Source: Amphibalanus amphitrite
Lineage: Eukaryota; Arthropoda; Thecostraca; Balanomorpha; Balanidae
Direction of reading: 5' to 3'
Length of the DNA: 64,000 bases
NCBI RefSeq assembly: GCF_019059575.1
Contig: NW_024881626.1
Span: 558,001 to 622,000, forward strand
Shown here piece by piece: positions 22,206 through 31,131 of this stretch. Each line of letters starts with the position of its first letter. Position 1 is the stretch's first letter. Below the pieces are notes generated by a model. The model was not told the DNA's origin, searched no databases, and saw only the letters and a list, made by a program, of their open reading frames with translations. The position numbers and the translations under genes are program-made.

Positions 22206-22483
22206 ATTTGTTGTTATCTTTATTTATTTATTTATTTATTCAAATAAATCGCCAACAGGCTCATGGCCCATTAACAGGCGAAGTCATACCACAACATAAA
22301 ATACACACACAAGGTAAACACTAAGCACTCATTCGCAATTAGATGACACTTAAAAATACAGAGATCCATGAAAGAGATCCATTAAATAATAGGATATATT
22401 ATAAAAGTACACAGTAAAAATAAAATTAAATTAAAAGAAAAAAACAATAAGAAAAGGAAAAGTACAAACAAACTTTAAAATCT

Positions 22484-25400
22484 CTAAGACACGGTTCTCA
22501 AAGGCATGTTCCTGCAGTGGACCACGACGAATGATTTAAAAGAGATAAAGGTATCCGACGTGAAATCCACCTGAGGATTCCTGGCGATAAAATCATTTGC
22601 CTGGGCCGCCAGCCTTGTAAAAGTTCCTGTCTTTACCGTCGAGACTCGAGCAAACGGCACATTAAACAACTGGACGTTCCGTGTTGGACGACTTGGTACA
22701 TGTAGTGCGAACGAGGCTAATAAAAAAGACGAGTCGATACGTCCAGAGTAAATGCTTTTCAGGAATAAAAGATCGAACTGAGTGCGCCGCGCCTCGAGTG
22801 ACGAAACATGGAAGAAGTGTAAAAGATGACAGTATTCCAGGCAAATTGATCTGTCCGTGCCACCGGCCCGAGCTGCTAACCACATTAGGAATTTGTGCTG
22901 GACTCGTTCTAACCGTTTTAAATGAACTTTGGCTGCGCCAGACCACACAACACTACCGTATTCAAGAATAGATCGGACGTTTGCGTAATATGTAGCTATC
23001 AGAGCCCTCTGATCAAGTTTTTGTCTGGGCAAGCCGGTCTGGAAAGATCTGAATAGCTGTCCGAGGGCTCTGTTTGCTTTTGCTATTGAACTGGTAATAT
23101 GAGCCGAAAACGTTAGTTTAGAGTCCAGCACAATTCCAAGATCGCGAACTTCTGCGACACGCTGAAGGGGGAAACTGTTGACAAGGTAGGTGTGTAAGAT
23201 GGGTGCTCTTTTGAGAGTGACCGTGAACGAAAGGCACTTCTGAGCGTTGAGAGAAAGACACCAATCGGTGGACCATTTGCAAATGTTGATGAGGTCGGTT
23301 TGAAGGAGGCCGCAATCAGCAGGAGTTGAAATTTGCCGGTAGATTTTGACGTCGTCCGCATACATGACGCATTTGGACGACGACACAACCGTCGGCAAAT
23401 CATTGATGAAGAGAGAAAAAAGCAAAGGGGCCAGAAGGGCCCCTTCCGGAACTCCGGATTTTACTTTAGCCCACTCAGAAGTTCTTCCATTCACGATCAC
23501 TCTCTGCTCTCTCTCCGACAGGTACGAGACGAACCAATCCAAAATTTTGCCGCTAATACAGTAAGACTCGGATAGTTTGAACAGGAGTAATTTATGATTA
23601 ACACTTTGGAAAGCCGCAGAGAAATCCGTGTATATTGTGTCCGTCTGGCACCCGTCGGAGATCGAGCCCCAGGCAGTGTGAAGGTAGGTGGTAAGGTTGG
23701 TGATACAGGATCGGCCAGGCAGGAAACCGTGTTGTGCTGGGGATAGCACTGGGGCAGCGTGTCGCAGAAGCTCGTCAACAACAATTTTTTCAATAACCTT
23801 GCCAAAAAGTGGAAGAAGAGACACAGATCGATAATTTCGGGGATCTTTTTTGTCACCCTTTTTGTGTATCGGCACAATGTTTGCCTGTTTCCATTTGGAT
23901 GGAAAAATGCCTTGTCGCAGTGACATGTCGCAGAGTTTGGCCAGTGGCACGGACAGCTCTGAGGCACACTCATGAACAATACGAGCACTGATCCCGTCGG
24001 GCCCGCATGCCTTGGTTGCTGGTATAGATTTCAGAATCGCACACACTCTATCCGCGGATACAGCGATACGGTTCAGGGCCGGCAGGTCGTGTCGCGTTAC
24101 AGCGGGGTAGGTCGACACGTTGGGATCAGTGAACTTAGATGCGAATACCCTGTTCAGTAGGGAGGCTCTGCCAATATCGTCTGAGATGAGCGTTTCACCG
24201 TCTCTTAAAATTGGGTGTAAAGATCCCGTTTTCCTAAAACATTTCAGAAACGTCCAATATCTTTTCGGGTTCGACTTAAAGCTATCGACTAGATCACGCA
24301 GATACATGGCATAACGCCGGCTACAAATGTTTTTAAACGCCGAGCGCTTGTCCGAGTAACCGCGTCGTGATTCATCACTGGGACTCCGGCGAAGTCTCCG
24401 GAAAGCAGTCTCCTTCGCTTTGAGAGCCTGCCGCGCAGCGGCGCCAAACCACGGCGGAAACAAACGACGCAGAGTCACACGTGGTACATGATCACATATA
24501 GCAGCCCTTAATAGTGAGTAGAACAAATCAACTGCGCTGTTCAGTTCCAGATCATCTAGCATGGACCAGGGCGTAAGTGCCAGAACTCTACGGAGTCCTT
24601 CAAAGTCTGCCCTCTTATAATTAAAAACTGTGGTCCGTGTGACTAAGAGTGGTGAAAATGCCGGTATCGGTATACTAGTGAAGACCTCCAAGTGATCGGA
24701 ATCAAGCCAGCCGTCCCTAGCCACAGCACTGCAGGTAAGACCACGGGTAAACACTAGGTCGAGGGTGTTCAGTCCTCGTGTTGGCTGTAAGACCCACTGT
24801 TTCAGTCCAAGGAGGTCACAATTGTCCAAAAACACGCACGCGCGGTCAGTTCGTCGCTGCAACACCGGTGTCGCCGAGGAGTCGTCCGCTGGCCGCCATT
24901 GGACCTCCGGCAGGTTAAAGTCGCCGACCAGGACCAGGCTGTCACACCCCGATAAGCCGCTGATCGCCTCGGTCAGCCGCACCAGCGACACGTCGTCATC
25001 AGGCGGCCTGTAGCACACCGCCACCGTGACGGAGACGGCCGCCAGCCGAAGGAGCAGCATCTCTGAGCCGGGCGGGTCGGGCAGGCGGAACGGCTGCAGC
25101 TGAGAGCGGACCGCGCAGGCCACGCCGCCGCCCAGCGAGCCGCGGTCGCGGCGGAACCAGGTGTGATTCGGTAGCCCGGCCGACAGTTCAGAATCCGAGA
25201 CGGTGTCATTGAGCCACGTCTCCGTTATGGCGATGAGATCCAGGCGGCTCAACTCAGGGCTCGCAGCTCTGAGCTCTCCCAGCTTGGCTTTGATGCTGCG
25301 AGCGTTTAGCAGAGAGGCAGTCAGAGTCCGTTGCTGCGTGCCGCCGCGCGGTGCTCGGGATGGCCGGCCGGTGTCTGTGGCGGGCTGAGAGGGCCCGGGA

Positions 25401-25744
25401 TTGATCTCGACATCACCACATCGGATCAACAATCGGCAACCTTGATAGGTGGCATCGGTCTTGGAGTCGTACGGGACTCGGGTGCGGCAGTAGTGACCAC
25501 ACCTTACCGCCCGGGTGACCGTGATCCGTCTGCTGATGATGGGTGGCGCCGCCTGGCGATCCGGGGCAGCTGTGCTCAGCAGTGCCAGCAGCAGGAGAAC
25601 GGCGACCGTGGTAAGCTGCACCCACGTGCGTCTCCGATAGATGGCGCCACCGTCGAAGCGGAGCGGCGTGACCCCGTGGCATCCGCGGTCAGCATTGTAA
25701 ACAATCGAGCGGCGGGCAGACGAACGTGGCGCGCCTGACCCCAT
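22484..25744 (-). CDS. 2A-containing endonuclease-reverse transcriptase polyprotein
   Basis: Intact 1086-residue ORF. The N-terminus has a hydrophobic segment (about residues 41-60, TTVAVLLLLALLSTAA) and a 2A-like motif GDVEINPGP at 110-118. Known 2A sequences cause ribosomes to skip the Gly-Pro bond, which would release a ~117-residue leader from the enzyme. The endonuclease follows (LLNARSIKAK, ITETWL, VGDFNLPEVQW, SDHLEVF). The reverse transcriptase has NYRSVSLLPLFGKVIEK, GVPEGALLAPLLF (Glu instead of the usual Gln) and catalytic YADD. The CR1/L2-type C-terminus follows. The start is the first in-frame Met. 2A motifs are established in APE-type non-LTR elements of some marine invertebrates; activity here is inference. 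Confidence 0.92.
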   Translation of the reverse strand: MGSGAPRSSARRSIVYNADRGCHGVTPLRFDGGAIYRRRTWVQLTTVAVLLLLALLSTAAPDRQAAPPIISRRITVTRAVRCGHYCRTRVPYDSKTDATYQGCRLLIRCGDVEINPGPSQPATDTGRPSRAPRGGTQQRTLTASLLNARSIKAKLGELRAASPELSRLDLIAITETWLNDTVSDSELSAGLPNHTWFRRDRGSLGGGVACAVRSQLQPFRLPDPPGSEMLLLRLAAVSVTVAVCYRPPDDDVSLVRLTEAISGLSGCDSLVLVGDFNLPEVQWRPADDSSATPVLQRRTDRACVFLDNCDLLGLKQWVLQPTRGLNTLDLVFTRGLTCSAVARDGWLDSDHLEVFTSIPIPAFSPLLVTRTTVFNYKRADFEGLRRVLALTPWSMLDDLELNSAVDLFYSLLRAAICDHVPRVTLRRLFPPWFGAAARQALKAKETAFRRLRRSPSDESRRGYSDKRSAFKNICSRRYAMYLRDLVDSFKSNPKRYWTFLKCFRKTGSLHPILRDGETLISDDIGRASLLNRVFASKFTDPNVSTYPAVTRHDLPALNRIAVSADRVCAILKSIPATKACGPDGISARIVHECASELSVPLAKLCDMSLRQGIFPSKWKQANIVPIHKKGDKKDPRNYRSVSLLPLFGKVIEKIVVDELLRHAAPVLSPAQHGFLPGRSCITNLTTYLHTAWGSISDGCQTDTIYTDFSAAFQSVNHKLLLFKLSESYCISGKILDWFVSYLSEREQRVIVNGRTSEWAKVKSGVPEGALLAPLLFSLFINDLPTVVSSSKCVMYADDVKIYRQISTPADCGLLQTDLINICKWSTDWCLSLNAQKCLSFTVTLKRAPILHTYLVNSFPLQRVAEVRDLGIVLDSKLTFSAHITSSIAKANRALGQLFRSFQTGLPRQKLDQRALIATYYANVRSILEYGSVVWSGAAKVHLKRLERVQHKFLMWLAARAGGTDRSICLEYCHLLHFFHVSSLEARRTQFDLLFLKSIYSGRIDSSFLLASFALHVPSRPTRNVQLFNVPFARVSTVKTGTFTRLAAQANDFIARNPQVDFTSDTFISFKSFVVVHCRNMPLRTVS
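25391..25414 (-). other. 2A-like ribosome-skipping motif (DVEINPGP)
   Basis: Codons 111-118 of the preceding ORF match D-V/I-E-x-N-P-G-P exactly. The skip would fall between Gly117 and Pro118. The upstream residues LLIRCG are hydrophobic followed by Cys-Gly, typical of invertebrate 2A sequences. Confidence 0.9.
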
Positions 25745-25800
25745 CAGAAGTTGTCAGTGTCGAAATACCGAGGGATGCACGGCGACCAGACCATCACCAC

Positions 25801-26299
25801 GAAAACGACGGCACTCCACTACACCGAAAGGTAAGTCACGGACCCTGCGGCACTTCAATACGCCTCACACTTTGTTATTATTAAAGCCAAATCCATATGA
25901 GTCGCTTGAAGAAGCATAAAACCATATGATAGGAGATAAATATGCCTTAGCCTTCGACTTTTAGGGGGAGAGGGGTCCGAAACGTCCTTTCTCCCTTTTT
26001 CAATCCATGTCTCCCTTATCCCTAAGTATTGTAGATATCGTAAGTCGTCAACAAACTTTCATGGACCCCCTGGGCATCAATTTTACACCATGCGGAGCCG
26101 TCTTTTTCCAGAGAGTATGATAGGTTGGCCCAAAATTAACTTGGAATAACGTCATGGGTCTGCAATTTTCGACACCAAAAAAAAAAAAACTTTTGCGGAA
26201 ATAGCTGCCACGCCTATACAGTTTTGAATTAGATAAAAATGTGTAACACAATAAGATGTATATCATTAAAGCATATTATTTCAGCAATCACCATATTAT
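25801..26299. other. Diverged TTAA-MITE-like sequence and Gypsy flank
   Basis: Positions ~25950-26230 are a diverged relative of 35140-35335 (shared TGTAGATATCGT...ACAAACTTTCA). No complete termini were found and no gene. Confidence 0.5.
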
Positions 26300-26559
26300 T
26301 GTTCCAGATACCGGTTGAGAGAAGTGCCTGTGTATATTTCTCTCGCGGACGGCTAACTACTCATGCAGGAAAGACTATTGGGATTGAAGGGGTGATGGCT
26401 TGGAAGTGGTGTGTGCAAGGCCATATATAGTGGTGTGTGTAGTGATATATGGCCGAGAAGAAAAATGGGCATGTTTTGTGTAGATTAGCGTGTCGCTATT
26501 TTTAATTGCCGGTACAGTCTTTTGTTCATTGTGCAATAAACGTTCACTTAATTGTAACA
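26300..26559 (+). repeat. 5' LTR of Gypsy element
   Basis: 260 bp, TG...CA ends, with AATAAA at about 26536-26541. It differs from the 3' LTR mainly by 24 extra bases around 26413-26436, a local duplication of the GTGGTGTGTG segment. Confidence 0.92.
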
Positions 26560-26561
26560 AC

Positions 26562-26580
26562 TGGTGTCAGAAGTGGGATT
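26562..26580 (+). other. Primer-binding site, tRNA-Leu type
   Basis: TGGTGTCAGAAGTGGGATT begins two bases after the LTR. It complements a tRNA 3' CCA end of the form AATCCCACTTCTGACACCA, which matches leucine (CAA) tRNAs from memory of that family. Confidence 0.75.
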
Positions 26581-28404
26581 TAATGAACGTAATCCGGTTA
26601 ACTAGTGGTGAAGAACAACTGCGCTAATTTCAATAGACAATCTAAGGAACTTAAAACCCAAGTACTAAATACCGGCGTAATTTTTAACGTAAGCGTACCT
26701 AGTACCTACCTGCATAAGTTGACAATATATGAGTAAAGGGACAATGTCTACCGACAACGTAAGCTCTAGAACACGGTCGAAAAGTCGTCAGCGTAGAAGT
26801 GACGGAAATGAGGTCCATAACTCAAGGAATTCTGCTGTGGTGAACGTTCAAATTCCCGGACGAAGTGAGGATAACGTAGAGACTGCCACATTAGACGACT
26901 TAGAAGAGTGGAGTGATGCGAATGGTGGAATGCCGACATCCGCTGATGAAAACCTCAGAGGTCAAGATCACTGTGCGACTACGTCTTCCGATGACGCGGC
27001 TGGCCTGGCCTCAGAGACATCGAGTCAACATGACTTAGTGCAAACGATAGTAGCCATCATCACACCACTACACAAGAAAATGGACCTAGTCCGGCAGGAA
27101 GTCTCGAACATGAAAACGTCTATCAGAATGGAGTTTCAAGAGGAGTTACAGAAGTTAGAGAGCCAGATCACCGCCACCAACGACAGAATGGATAGAATCG
27201 ATGAACTACTACTGGCTCAACAACGGCATCAGCAGGATAAACAGACGGTTTTTTCCGTCGAAGCGACACCGTTCGAGCCGATGGAAACACCTACACTGAT
27301 GACTACACACGAACCGGTGAGATACCAACAGCGGGTACCAAGGTACGATGGAAGTGCTGTATGGGAAGCGTACCTCGCTCAGTTCAGCATCCTAGCGCAG
27401 GAACACCGCTGGTCTGATGAGGAAAAGGCGTTTTTCCTTAGCACCAGCCTCGACGGGAAAGCGCTCACGGTGCTGGCCAACATGACACCGCTGGACAGGA
27501 AGGTCTTCGTGAAGCTAGTGGATGCGCTAGAAAACCGTTTTGGTGCGCGCCATAAGCAACAGCAGAGCAGGATGTTTCTCAGCACTAGCAAGAGGCACGA
27601 AGAACCTCTGCAAGAGTTTGCGGAAAGTCTAAAGCGACATGTCATGCTAGCCTATCCAAGCGCGGCCAGCGACATGCAGGACGCCTTAGCACTACACCAT
27701 CTTACTGACGCAGTGGACGCAAGAGCGCGGTCGGAAATCATCAGGCAGAAGCCAAAAACACTCCAAGAAGCCCTTGAAATCGTAGCAACCGAGGACGCGA
27801 TCAGGATTTGCTGCAGTGAATCGAACAAATCCAGGCGCGCACACAGGATTTTTGAATGGGGGGGGGGGGGCACGACCTTCGAACTGGGCCCCCCCATGCC
27901 GAAGGCCCCCCCCCCAAAAAAAAATACGGCCCACGGGGCTATATTTCGGTTGGTTTGAAGCTTGAGCAATTGGTTTGTCAATGCATGGTAAAACAATTAT
28001 TTCGGTACCAGCATAATTTTCAAAACATACATATTTTTACGCTAGGCTGTTTTTTTCTCAAATGCGACTCAGAGCCGGTACATATCCTAATCATCTAATT
28101 TATTACGTAAAACATTTCATTAATAAACATTTTTGCAGGTCCCTCAGAAATCAGCCCCGGGCAGCGACTGACTGCCGGCCGGCCGACCGGCCCCGGGTGG
28201 CTAGAAGCAGGGGCCGGTCACTGTTTGGCCCGGATGCGTAGGAGCGGGAGCAGCACTCCATTTTCACGTATATTCGCATATTTTTTAGGCACATCGACAT
28301 GAAATGTCATTATACCTGATACGATGCGGGATCACAGACTAGAGATCCAGCTTATAACTTATATTTAATGCTTAACCAATGAATCAAATCAACAGGACTA
28401 TGTA

Positions 28405-28616
28405 CAGTCTGTCTTAAAAGTACCGCGCAAAGTAACGGTGGATCCATCAAGCCTGACCGAGGAAGGGCCTGCTTAATTTGAGTCAGCGAAGCGATTGATA
28501 TTCTCGTCCATTCCTCAGGTCAATTGGTTCGGTGACTTTTAAATTAAAGCAGGCCTTTCTTCGGTAAGGCTTGATGGATCCACCGCCACTTTGCGCGGTA
28601 CTTTTAAGACAGACTG
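28405..28616. mobile_element. Tc1/mariner-type MITE, 212 bp
   Basis: A nearly perfect palindrome with ~83-bp arms starting CAGTCTGTCTTAAAAGTACC and flanked by TA at 28403-28404 and 28617-28618. TA target duplication and CAGT termini are typical of Tc1/mariner. It is nested in the hAT-like element. Confidence 0.88.
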
Positions 28617-28905
28617 TACTATGCATGTCGGACACGTACCCAGAATTTCGCCCAAGAGGGGGTCACCTGCTGGTCACCTGACCCCGGGCCCGCGAGTCAC
28701 CCGGGCGCCCGGGGTCAGCTCAGGCAAGGATGTACCCAGGACCTTTCGATGGGAGGAGGGAGGCACGGTGGGTCCAGTCTCACTGGCAGACGGGTCTCTT
28801 TAAAACGGTCTTTGCATGAGAAAATGTGGAAAATTGGCAAGCAAAAGTATCATTTATGCCCGAGGAGTGTGCCTAATGTACACTAATGCCAAATTTACAT
28901 GGTAT

Positions 28906-29420
28906 TTTACGAGCGAGCGAAGCGAGCGAGCACCTCAGAGTCACCGGTGTGTGGCGCGTTCAGAGGTGCCAGTGAAAGGCCGTCAGATGCGCTGGTGTTG
29001 GGTCCTCACAGGCGCCGTTGCGGGGTCTTAGGGCTTAGAGACACTGGTGCGGCCATCATTGGCATGTGTGTGGCCCTGCAAAATGGCCTGCAAGTGGAAA
29101 GTGGCCCGTCATAGGCTGGCAAGGACACTCGGAGGCTGGTAAGAGGCCCTCAGAGTCACTAGTACGTGGCCCTCAGAGGCGTCGGTGTAGGGACTCTCAG
29201 AGCCGCCGATGTAGGCCCTTAAGATGCGCTGGTGGGGGTCCCTTGGAGGTGGGGCGAGGAGCCTCGCAGTTGCCGTTGTGGGCACCTTTAGAAACACTGG
29301 TGTGGACCGTGTGTATATCACAGACGGATGTGGAGCCATAGCAGCCAATCCCTCGTTGGCCGTTACTACTTAGGGCCCTGAGCGGCCGGCGAGGTCTCTC
29401 AGAAACCGGCATTGGGCCTT
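28906..29420. repeat. Degenerate GGGCCCTCAGAGGCC-type minisatellite
   Basis: Same unit family as 18700-19260. It is preceded by a TTACGAGCGAGCGAAGCG tract at 28906-28931 like that bounding the repeat at 52962. Confidence 0.7.
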
Positions 29421-29689
29421 TATGAAGATAATTGTGGCTACATAGGAGCCAATAACGTCCCCCCACAAGCCCTGTGGTGTCCTTCCGAGTTGAAGTGCGG
29501 CCAGCGCGAACCCTCTGCTACCAACTGGCGCCGCAGGGCCCCTCGGTTTCGAAGGAACCCTATACCCGAGAACGGGCACGTACCCCCTCGCTCCCTTGCT
29601 ATGTCACTGAATCCAAGTGATGGGACTCTTTAGGTAATCAGGGGAGTTTCAGATGACCAGGGGTTTTCAATTGATCAGGGGCCCACCAG

Positions 29690-30680
29690 GTGACCATGGG
29701 CCCCTCTGGTAACCAGGCGCCCCTTAAGTAACCAGGGACCCCATCAATAACCAGGGCCCCTCAGTCAACGGGGGCCACTCATGTAAGTGTAGGAGTCCCG
29801 CAGATAACCAGGGCCGGCAAGGTTTCTCAGGTCCGTTTTTTGACAAGGCTCTTATTGACTCAGGTGCGAGCCCTTTGCCATCAGCGGAGGGCCCTTTCAA
29901 GCTTTTTGAGGGCCGTTTAACGTCTCTTGAGTTCCCATTGAGGCCATCTAAGGGCCCTTTGAGCAGTCGAGGGGCCTTTGAGGCCTTTTGAGGGTCTCTT
30001 GACGTCAGCTGAGGACCGTTGGACGCCAGCTGAGGATCGTTTTTGGGCCTTCTGATGGCCATTAGACGCCAATGGATGACCCTCTGACACCAACTGGGGC
30101 CCTCTGACACCAGCTAAGGGCACTTAAGTTTGACGCTAGCTCAGGGCCCTCTGACATTAGCTGGGGGGCCTCTGACGCTAGCTCAAGGCCCTTTGACGCT
30201 CTTTAAGGCCTTCTGAGGGCCCCTTGAGGTCTTCTAAGGGCCCCTTGAGGCTTTTTGAGGGCCGCTTGACGCCAACTGAGGACCGTTTGAGGCCTTCTGA
30301 TGGCCATTTGGCGCCAGCTGGGGGCCCTCTGTCACCAGCTAAGGACCCTTTAGAGCCTTCGGAGAGCCATTTGACGCAAGGGCATGGCCCTCTGATGCCA
30401 GCTCAGGGACCTTTGACACCCTTTAAGGCCTTCTGACGTCCGTTTGACGTTAGCTGAGGGCCCTTTAAGGCCATCTGAGAGTCCTTTGAGGTCATCTGAG
30501 GGCTCCTTAAGGCCATCTGAGGGCCCTTTGACACCATCTAAGGGCCCTTTGACACCAGATGAGGGCCCTATGACGCTAACTAAGGGCCCTTCGAGGCCAT
30601 CTGAGGGCCTTTTGAGACCATCTGAAGGCCCTTTAAGGCCATTTGAGGGCCGGTTGTACACGGTCTTCGGTGGTCTAAGG
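29690..30680. repeat. ~24-bp minisatellite (GGGCCCTTTGAGGCCATCTGA)
   Basis: About forty imperfect units, most regular at 30430-30660 where the period is 24 bp. The period is a multiple of three and the unit lacks stops, so both strands are open (plus: S-E-G-P-L-R-P; minus: L-K-G-P-S-D-G). It is treated as non-coding. Confidence 0.8.
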
Positions 30681-31131
30681 ATTAGTTAGAGGCCCATTTG
30701 AGGCGGCCTTCGGCCGCCTCAAATGGGCCCCTTCCTTCGAGTTGGGCCCCCCAACTCGAATGGGGGGGGCACGGGCCCGTGTGCCCCCCCCCTTGTGTGC
30801 GCCCTTGAACAAATCGAGCGCCAGCGCGCCAGTACGCACCATTCAGGAAGACATGGCGGAGGTCGTCGAACCAGGCGGCACAGGAGCTTCTGAGTCGGAT
30901 ATCAGTAAAATAGCAGGTGTAGTGAACGAAATCAAAGGAGTACTGCAGCTTCTAAAGCAGCAAGTTCCCCAAAACGCCAGTCAAGCTGGGCCCCGTCCGT
31001 ACAGCTTCAGAGGGTCCTGCTGGTATTGCCAAAAGGCGGGCCACATGAAGCGAGACTGTCGCAAATGGCAGTCAGATTTGAAAAGGGGAGCTCAGCCCCG
31101 CCAGTCAGAACAAGGAAATGCGGAAAACTAA

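Larger units (their letters stand above)
22206..25800 (-). mobile_element. Non-LTR retrotransposon (CR1/L2-like) with 2A motif
   Basis: Minus-strand element whose 3' end is an A-rich (AAAT)n tail at 22206-22240, with a ~240-bp 3' UTR and one long ORF. The 5' boundary near 25800 is approximate. No target duplication could be assigned. Confidence 0.85.
27832..30808. mobile_element. hAT-like non-autonomous element inserted in gag
   Basis: Termini CAGGCGCGCACACA and the complement of CAAGGGCGCACACA match at 12 of 14 positions. The 8-bp direct repeat AACAAATC lies at 27824-27831 and 30809-30816. Eight-base duplications and CA..TG ends fit hAT. The 2.98-kb interior has no transposase. It holds G-run/C-run segments with inverted copies at both ends (27857-27915, 30725-30793), a Tc1-type MITE and two minisatellites. 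The superfamily call rests on termini and duplication only. Confidence 0.75.
26729..31131 (+). pseudogene. Gypsy gag, disrupted by hAT-like insertion
   Basis: The gag protein would form the intracellular particle that packages element RNA. The 5' part (26729-27831) encodes a basic N-terminus, a coiled-coil-like stretch near residues 110-170 and a retrotransposon gag capsid region (about 200-360). The 3' part (30817-31131) encodes a linker and one CCHC zinc knuckle, CWYCQKAGHMKRDC, at 31018-31059. The two parts are in the same frame on either side of the insert at 27832-30808, with an 8-bp duplication of target sequence. A stop at 31129-31131 separates gag from pol in the same frame. Confidence 0.85.

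Noticed and set aside
22484..25744. Viral polyprotein, because of the 2A motif
   Set aside because: The endonuclease and YADD reverse transcriptase domains identify a non-LTR retrotransposon; 2A motifs are known there.
29724..30689. ORFs of 8-residue repeats on both strands
   Set aside because: They follow from the 24-bp minisatellite period; no start context, signal or homology.
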